64,000 nucleotides of DNA from Argopecten irradians (lineage: Eukaryota; Mollusca; Bivalvia; Pectinida; Pectinidae): NCBI RefSeq assembly GCF_041381155.1, contig NC_091134.1:64333969-64397968 (forward strand), written 5' to 3'. A program made the translations under genes and the position numbers. Shown here one piece after another: positions 58,440-64,000 of the stretch. Within the stretch, counting starts at the first letter, position 1. Every line of letters begins with the position of its first letter. The notes beneath the pieces are model-generated. The model worked only from the letters and a program-made list of their open reading frames with translations, did no database searches and was not told the origin of the DNA.

Positions 58440-59335
58440 AGGGGCGTAGGAAGCGGGTGTGGGAGGTGGGGGTTGGGGTTGGAGGGGGTCGGGGGCAATT
58501 GCCTCCCCGTTTCCCAGGACGAGGGCAAACATTTCTATTTGGCCCATTCCTCCATTTTCGCCGACTGAAATGTTCTAAAATTGCACATTTGAAAGAAAAT
58601 AGGGTCCTCCTGCACATTTTCGTGAACTAGACTTAAAATGTCAATCAGGGGATTCTACGTACTATTTTAAAAAATGTCTCTTAAAAGATTCATCTGTTTA
58701 TATGACGTAGCAAAACAATTAATTCATTATTATTTTGTGTTAAACAACAATGTACCGATGGTGTGAAGCCAGTATGTTCAGATCGAGTTGCATAGATATG
58801 ACGGCATTCACAATTACCAATTCTTAATGCAGGTAACTTTAAATAAAAAAAGTATTATGTTAAGAACGCTTTAAAATCATTAAAATATATCGTAAAACTC
58901 ATCACAGCCATTCTAAATCTAATATTTTTACCCGGGGGAGACCCTCGGACCTCCTCAAACACCCAAAGCTCGCGCCTTCAGGCGCTCCCACATTCATCAA
59001 AATGCATCATCGTAATGTATTTCCCGGGGGAGACCCCCGGACCCCTCAAACACTAAATTCTCGCGTCTTCGGCGCTCGCAACTGAATTCATCAAAATGCA
59101 TCGTTAAACTCATCTTAGCCATTCTAAATCGTATTATTTTTTCTCGTAGGAGATTGCCCCCCCCCCCCAAACACCAAAATATCGCTAGCATGGCAATTTG
59201 AGTATTCATTAGTTTCCGTTTATCGATGCCACTGTCTATAAATGTGTACAAGGATTCTACTCAACGATATATGAAAAAAAGTTTATAAAGTATATATGGT
59301 TGTGTGTTGAATTAAAGAATCAATCCCCCCCCCCA
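58440..59335. repeat. G-rich patch and repeated CCCGGGGGAGACC segments
   Basis: 58440-58500 is strongly G-rich (GGGGCGTAGGAAGCGGGTG, then GGGAGGTGGGGG, GGAGGGGGTCGGGGG). From about 58900 two or three related segments of 110-130 bp follow: CATTCTAAATC, TTACCCGGGGGAGACC, CTCAAACAC, CTCGCG(C/T)CTTC(A/G)GGCGCTC, TTCATCAAAATGCATC, with C-runs at 59157-59168 and 59327-59334. It resembles the degraded end of an interspersed repeat; I cannot name it. Confidence 0.5.
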
Positions 59336-60199
59336 ATTACGTTTCTTATCGGCTATTACGCTTAATCAGGCCAATGTAACCGATAAAATATAAGTTGCCT
59401 CTTAGTGGTGTTATTACATCTATATCCATTAGCCGGATGAGATTTTCAACGACCTCGATTCCGAACTCAAAGATGCACTCGGTTCTTTCCGTTGTAAACA
59501 TTCAATGCCGACAGATACAATTTCTTATTGTGTTTGGCGATATTTTAACGTTGATAAACATTGCCAATAGTTCAAATTAAATGTTGTAATTTTGAAAACT
59601 TTCTAATTTCAGGTATAAGAACGTTTGTAGGAAGTCAAAAACCCTAAGAAATCTATGTAAATCTAATGATTTAGTAACTTTAAAGTAAAATCCGACAATT
59701 GAGTCCGAGTTCTTTTCTCATTCGTAAACATTGCATTAAAGATATGTATCAATATTTTCCATTGTACTGTAAGATCCATTTACAGTAATGATCGTGATAC
59801 ATCCCCAGGGGTTACTGATCACTTTCGTTCCTCTACATCTCCTATGATATAGGTGTAGGGCGGCTTATGGTGGCAAGGGGATCTTCTGTACAAGAAACAT
59901 TGAGCTGAATTAATTTGTGGGTATACAATTTAGGTAGACCAGGTTTGATTGTTTAACAGAGTTTTCAAAACGGAAAACTCCGATGAAAGTCACAAATGCG
60001 TAACAACATATACTTTATTAGCTAATTCTTGTTATAGGACATTATATTGGGCAAGGGATTCTCTGACAGAGGCCCCCCTCATTTGGTTGAACATTTATTG
60101 GCCATGTTTAACAGCACAAAGGATTATTTACAGTTCTCAAGAAATGTTCACATACTACAGTTCACAGACTTTTCCAGAATACAACTAGTTTAGTAGAAC
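59336..60199. other. Unassigned intergenic sequence
   Basis: No gene or repeat recognised. Short open frames lack any familiar motif. Confidence 0.35.
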
Positions 60200-61035
60200 A
60201 TGTCTGATGCACACAGTTAAGAGAAATGTCTGATACAATAGTTAAAGAAATGTCTAATACAACAGTTAGAGAAATGTCTGATACAACAGTTAGAGAAATG
60301 TCTGATACAACAGTTAGTGAAATGTCAGATACAACAGTTAGAGAAATGTCTGATACAACAGTTAGAGAAATGTCTCATACAACAGTTACAGAAATGTCGG
60401 ATACAACATTTACTGAAATATCTGATACAACAGTTAGAGAAATGTTGGATACAACAGTTAGAGAAATGTCTGATACAGCAGTCAGAGAAATGTCAGATAC
60501 AACAGTTAGAGAAATGTCTGATACAACAGTTAGAGAAATGTCTGACACAACAGTTAGAGAAATGTCTGATACAACAGTTAGAGAAATGTCTGATACAGCA
60601 GTCAAAGAAATGTCAGATACAACAGTTAGATAAATATCTGATACAATAGTTAGAGAAATGTCAGATACAACAGTTAGAGAAATGTCTGATACAACAGTTA
60701 GAGAAATGTCTGATACGACAGTTAGATAAATGTCAGATACAACAGTTAGAGAAATGTCTGATACAACAGTTAGATAAATGCCTGTCTGATACAACAGTTA
60801 GAGAAATGTCTGATACAACAGTTAGAGAAATGTCTGATACAACAGTTAGAGAAATGTCTGATACAACAGTTAGAGAAATGTCTGATACAACCGTTAGATA
60901 AATGCCTGTCTGATACAACAGTTAGATAAATGCCTGTCTGATACAACAGTTAGATAAATGCCTGTCTGATACAACAGTTAGATAAATGCCTGTCTGATAC
61001 AACAGTTAGATAAATGCCTGTCTGATACAACCGTT
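60200..61035. repeat. 24-bp minisatellite grading into a 28-bp variant
   Basis: From 60200 to about 60890, roughly 28 units of GTCTGATACAACAGTTAGAG plus AAAT. From about 60890 to 61035, five to six units with the 4-bp insertion TGCC (AGATAAATGCCTGTCTGATA). Single 28-bp-type units are already interspersed at about 60775. Repetitive 110-139 aa open frames on both strands are artefacts of the 24-bp period. Confidence 0.95.
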
Positions 61036-61129
61036 AACGGTCATCTGACTATTGGCACAATATAACACCGCAAAGAATTATAGATCTAGAATAAGTTCAG
61101 ATTCTGAATAAGACATATTTGATGAATTA

Positions 61130-61570
61130 GACCATGAATGAAGGTCCCTTGATCCCCACATGATGCAAGTCCAATGTCCAGTTTCTAGGCCTCTTAGTTA
61201 TTTACAAGAAGTCCTTTAAAGATTTTAGCCTATTTGACCGCTGTGACATTGAATGAAGGTCAATGTCATCTATTTGAACAAACTTGGTAGCCCTTCATCG
61301 CAGCATGCCACAGGCCGAATAACAGATCTCTAGGTCTCTTAGTTATTCAGAAGAAGTCGTTTAAAGATTTAAGCCTATCTGACCCATGTGACCTTGAATG
61401 AAGGTCATTGTCATTCTTTTGAATAACTAGGTAGCCTTTCATCATAGCATGCTACAGGCCAAATATCAGTATCCTGGGCCTTTCGGTTATTGAGGAGAAG
61501 TCGTTTGAATGAAAAGTTGACGCACGCCGCACGACGACGGACGATTCATGATGACGTGATAAAAATGCCT
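61130..61570 (+). mobile_element. Hairpin-tailed-type tandem repeat, about 165-bp units
   Basis: Two and a half diverged units with TCTAGG(C/T)CTCTTAGTTATT, AAGAAGTCGTTTAAAGATTT, CTGACCCATGTGACCTTGAA and AGCATGCCACAGGCC. They are followed by GACGCACGCCGCACGACGAC at about 61520, a weak palindrome (TTCATGATGACGTGA) and TAAAAATG. Same architecture as the 146-bp and 156-bp families, with a decayed hairpin. Confidence 0.7.
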
Positions 61571-61879
61571 AATACCACATTCAAAGAGATGACTTAAATA
61601 TAGCGGTTAAAGACGACAGTTTTACCATAAAAAAATACCCCAATAAACTGATTTCGAGCTAACAGGTCATATCTTAGACTCCAATGACTACATATACTTG
61701 GTGATATGGCAAACATTTTTAGGAAAGTTTTTTTTATGTCATTCATATCCAATGAACATTGAAAGATCTTCGACCTTTAGAAACAATATCATGCAAACGA
61801 TCACGACTTCTATATAAGCAGTGTAGCTTATCAAATCAAATCAATGTAAGATATGCTGGCACGATTTCCATTTCAATAT

Positions 61880-62160
61880 ATTATTAATTTTTCTTTGTTT
61901 TCATACCAAATCCGAGAATTGCGCGAAACCCCGACGTTATCGTGACGTCACAATAGAGACATAGACGTTGCGTATTCATACTTCATTTTATCAACTAGAG
62001 TATAAAATTAATTATAAGTATTGATGTCACTATTTTTTAATTTTATCGGGGTATGAAAAAAAAATTGTGCGCAACTTTTTGTGAGATTCATACAGTTTGC
62101 AAACAATTTTTTTTTCATACCCCGATAAAATTTAAAAAAATAGTGACATCAATGCTTAAG
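61880..62160. mobile_element. Second copy of the 45265-45660 element
   Basis: Shares TTAATTTTTCTTTGTTTTCA, GCGCGAAACCCCGAC, GTGACGTCACAATAGAGAC and the long stem (62020-62158) with the copy in RTN4IP1 intron 6. It lacks about 80 bp between the CRE palindrome and the stem. It abuts a TTAA-bounded piggyBac-like end. Confidence 0.75.
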
Positions 62161-62165
62161 TAAAC

Positions 62166-62420
62166 TTAACCCTTATAGTGCCGTAGGGCCGATTTGGGCC
62201 GATCTTCGGGTTTCCAGAGTGCCAGAGGGCCGATTGGGCCGATCTTCGGGTTTCCAGAGTGCCAGAGGGCCGATTGGGCCGATCTCAAAAATACCAGACC
62301 CCATTTTGCTTTATTTTGATATTTGCGTATATATGACTGAATTAACGTAAATGACCGTAAATAAATATCTTCCGAAATTTCAACCGACGTCATTTTATGA
62401 CGTCAAATATGACGTAGCAT
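62166..62420. mobile_element. piggyBac-like terminus with iterated GGGCCGATC motif
   Basis: TTAA at 62166-62169 followed by CCCTTATAGTGCCGTAGG, then GGGCCGATTTGGGCCGATC and two almost identical 47-bp units (TTCGGGTTTCCAGAGTGCC, AGAGGGCCGATTGGGCCG). Related to the left end of the element at 28192. GACGTCA words cluster at about 62385-62430. The opposite terminus was not found in the window. Confidence 0.7.
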
Positions 62421-63702
62421 GACGTCATTTACAAAGGATAGACGTCATCTTGATCCAGACATTTCCACCCTTTTTTAGGCCTATTACTTGTTTTTCATTC
62501 AGTTTCATGCGCATTACACAGAATAGAGAGACAATTTTATTAATGTTATATCACTATATTCTTATCAATACACTATGCTGCTCATTTATCTTGTATATGC
62601 ATAGTATTATATTTTATTCTCCTCGTCATCTCTTCAATAAAAACGACATAGGAGAACATGTTTACAGGATGACCGGGGTCGTACCGAAACATGCGTCTAG
62701 CAAAAAGCTATTCTCAGCTTTATTTGGTCACAGTACCACAACTAACTAATTCACGGCCTTAACACACATATTCTATTGTACATGTATTATATGGATTCCA
62801 TAGCGTTAACATTCCTATATAAACCAGTCAATATTTCGGTAAATGAATATAACCTCACGTTTTAGAACTCATAAAAATATTACATTACTGCATATCCATG
62901 TCATTTTTGTACATAATTATGTTTTATGAAGCTTGGGGTTTATATATACTACAATTGTATATATCAATAAGAAATCGCAAGTTTAATTGACTGTCCACAG
63001 AATATGATATCTGACTACAGACCAAAGAGATTTTGACATATAAATGTGAAACTACCCAACGGTACCGGCGTCATATGAAATATGGTATGCATATTAAGTT
63101 CACACTGTCAAGTAGAGGTTTCAAGTGTAAGATCTGCAGCGTGTTCCATTTAGTTTTTCTGGGACAAACCTGGCGTTCAGCTTACTACTTCATTCCCTTA
63201 CACTACTCGTACTTTACACACTTTAGCATAAAAGGGAGTGCGTGAGTTTGCCTGTTGTCAGTATAATGACCGCGGGGATGTGTCTCTGCCGGCATGTTTC
63301 AGTGAGATAGCACTATAAATGGACAAGAGATTCCACTATTGCAAAGAGACAGGGCTTGAATAAAAACTATGAATTAATATGACATAAAACCTGATCAAAC
63401 AACTATTAATTGCGCCCAAAATAATTTGGCAACAAATGGAAATACATTAACAACGCATTTACGGTAAAAAAAATACAGAAACTTCTAGGAATAAAGAATA
63501 TATATATCCTCGAGATTCTTCGTAAGAAGATGCCATTCGCGGAATATAGGAGCACTTTTCTGAAGTCTGTCTTGTCCAGAAAGTTAGGTCGAGGATCAGA
63601 ATGTCAAAGAGCACTGCAAAGAGTGGGTCCAAGAGATGCGAGTGAAACTGCATATAAAATCGTACATATAGCTAGGCTATCCCCCCATCGTCGGTTATTA
63701 TT

Positions 63703-63737
<35 letters not shown>

Positions 63738-64000
63738 CCCCACCGTCGGTTAATCAGCCTACGTGTTAATCAGCCTACAGAGCGTGTAAGTATAGACACT
63801 GGGTTTCCAATGGTACTATCCCCTACAAACACATATAACTGCAGTATATGGTCACTGCATATACATAATTATATATACATAACGGAATATTTCCACTGCC
63901 AATATCTAAAACAAAATATATCCGTTAAAAACAGAAACACAGAAACTAGTGACCGCCGTTCCAAAATCATCCGTCGTTAGCCACATAAATCTCACTTCGT
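62421..64000. other. Unassigned right-edge sequence with a poly-C tract
   Basis: No gene recognised. A run of about 25 C residues at 63717-63741 (preceded by CCCCCTTCTCT) is flanked by CATCGTCGGTTATT and CACCGTCGGTTAATC copies. GTTAATCAGCCTAC occurs twice in succession at 63749-63778. The 99-aa open frame at 62450-62749 is AT-rich and unlike any family I know. Confidence 0.4.

Noticed and set aside
60226..60794. Repetitive 110-139 aa proteins (MSDTTVRE-type)
   Set aside because: 24-bp minisatellite artefact, open on both strands.
63530..63769. 79-aa open frame ending in poly-proline
   Set aside because: The proline run is just the poly-C tract; no family resemblance.

Overview
The window looks like nuclear DNA of an intron-rich invertebrate, most likely a bivalve mollusc. 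Both intact genes are split into many short exons with GT-AG junctions. The non-coding DNA is AT-rich and full of tandem-repeat elements with a (GGAC)n tract and a terminal hairpin, an architecture I associate with the bivalve pearl/CvA-type elements. The species assignment is inference.

Two well-supported genes lie head to head. On the minus strand, 39242 down to 5768, is MED14, the Mediator backbone subunit. I could place 36 coding exons (1270 codons) that join in phase from the start codon; the last roughly 180 residues expected for the family must lie beyond the left edge. On the plus strand, 41815-47958, is a complete nine-exon RTN4IP1 (398 aa), a mitochondrial NAD(P)H-dependent quinone oxidoreductase-like protein. 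The 2.6 kb between the start codons holds a YY1-type initiator-like motif near 40978 that probably marks the RTN4IP1 promoter. The two genes share no pathway; their pairing is positional. At 55829-56837 is a decayed Cys-loop receptor (nicotinic acetylcholine receptor-like) pseudogene.

The rest is repeats. 1-5.2 kb: hairpin-tailed fragment, piggyBac-like MITE, 1.03 kb foldback element, 156-bp-unit pearl-like element. 12-16.4 kb (MED14 introns): a 33-bp minisatellite split by a 1.6 kb transposon, and a 28-bp minisatellite grown from a MED14 splice donor. 17.4-21.3 kb: nested transposons with the signature of a local inversion. 22-31 kb: further elements, including a 2.4 kb TTAA-flanked piggyBac-like element. 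33-39 kb: small palindromes and a second piggyBac-like MITE. 44-46.6 kb (RTN4IP1 intron 6): three elements. 48.5-64 kb: intergenic, with a MITE, minisatellites, a tRNA-like SINE, a 3.2 kb foldback element and other repeats.

The most interesting observations are an array of about 38 splice-donor (U1-complementary) sites next to a MED14 exon, the inversion readable from transposon target sites at 17.4-20.1 kb, and the recurrence of facing YY1-like motifs in otherwise different repeat families.
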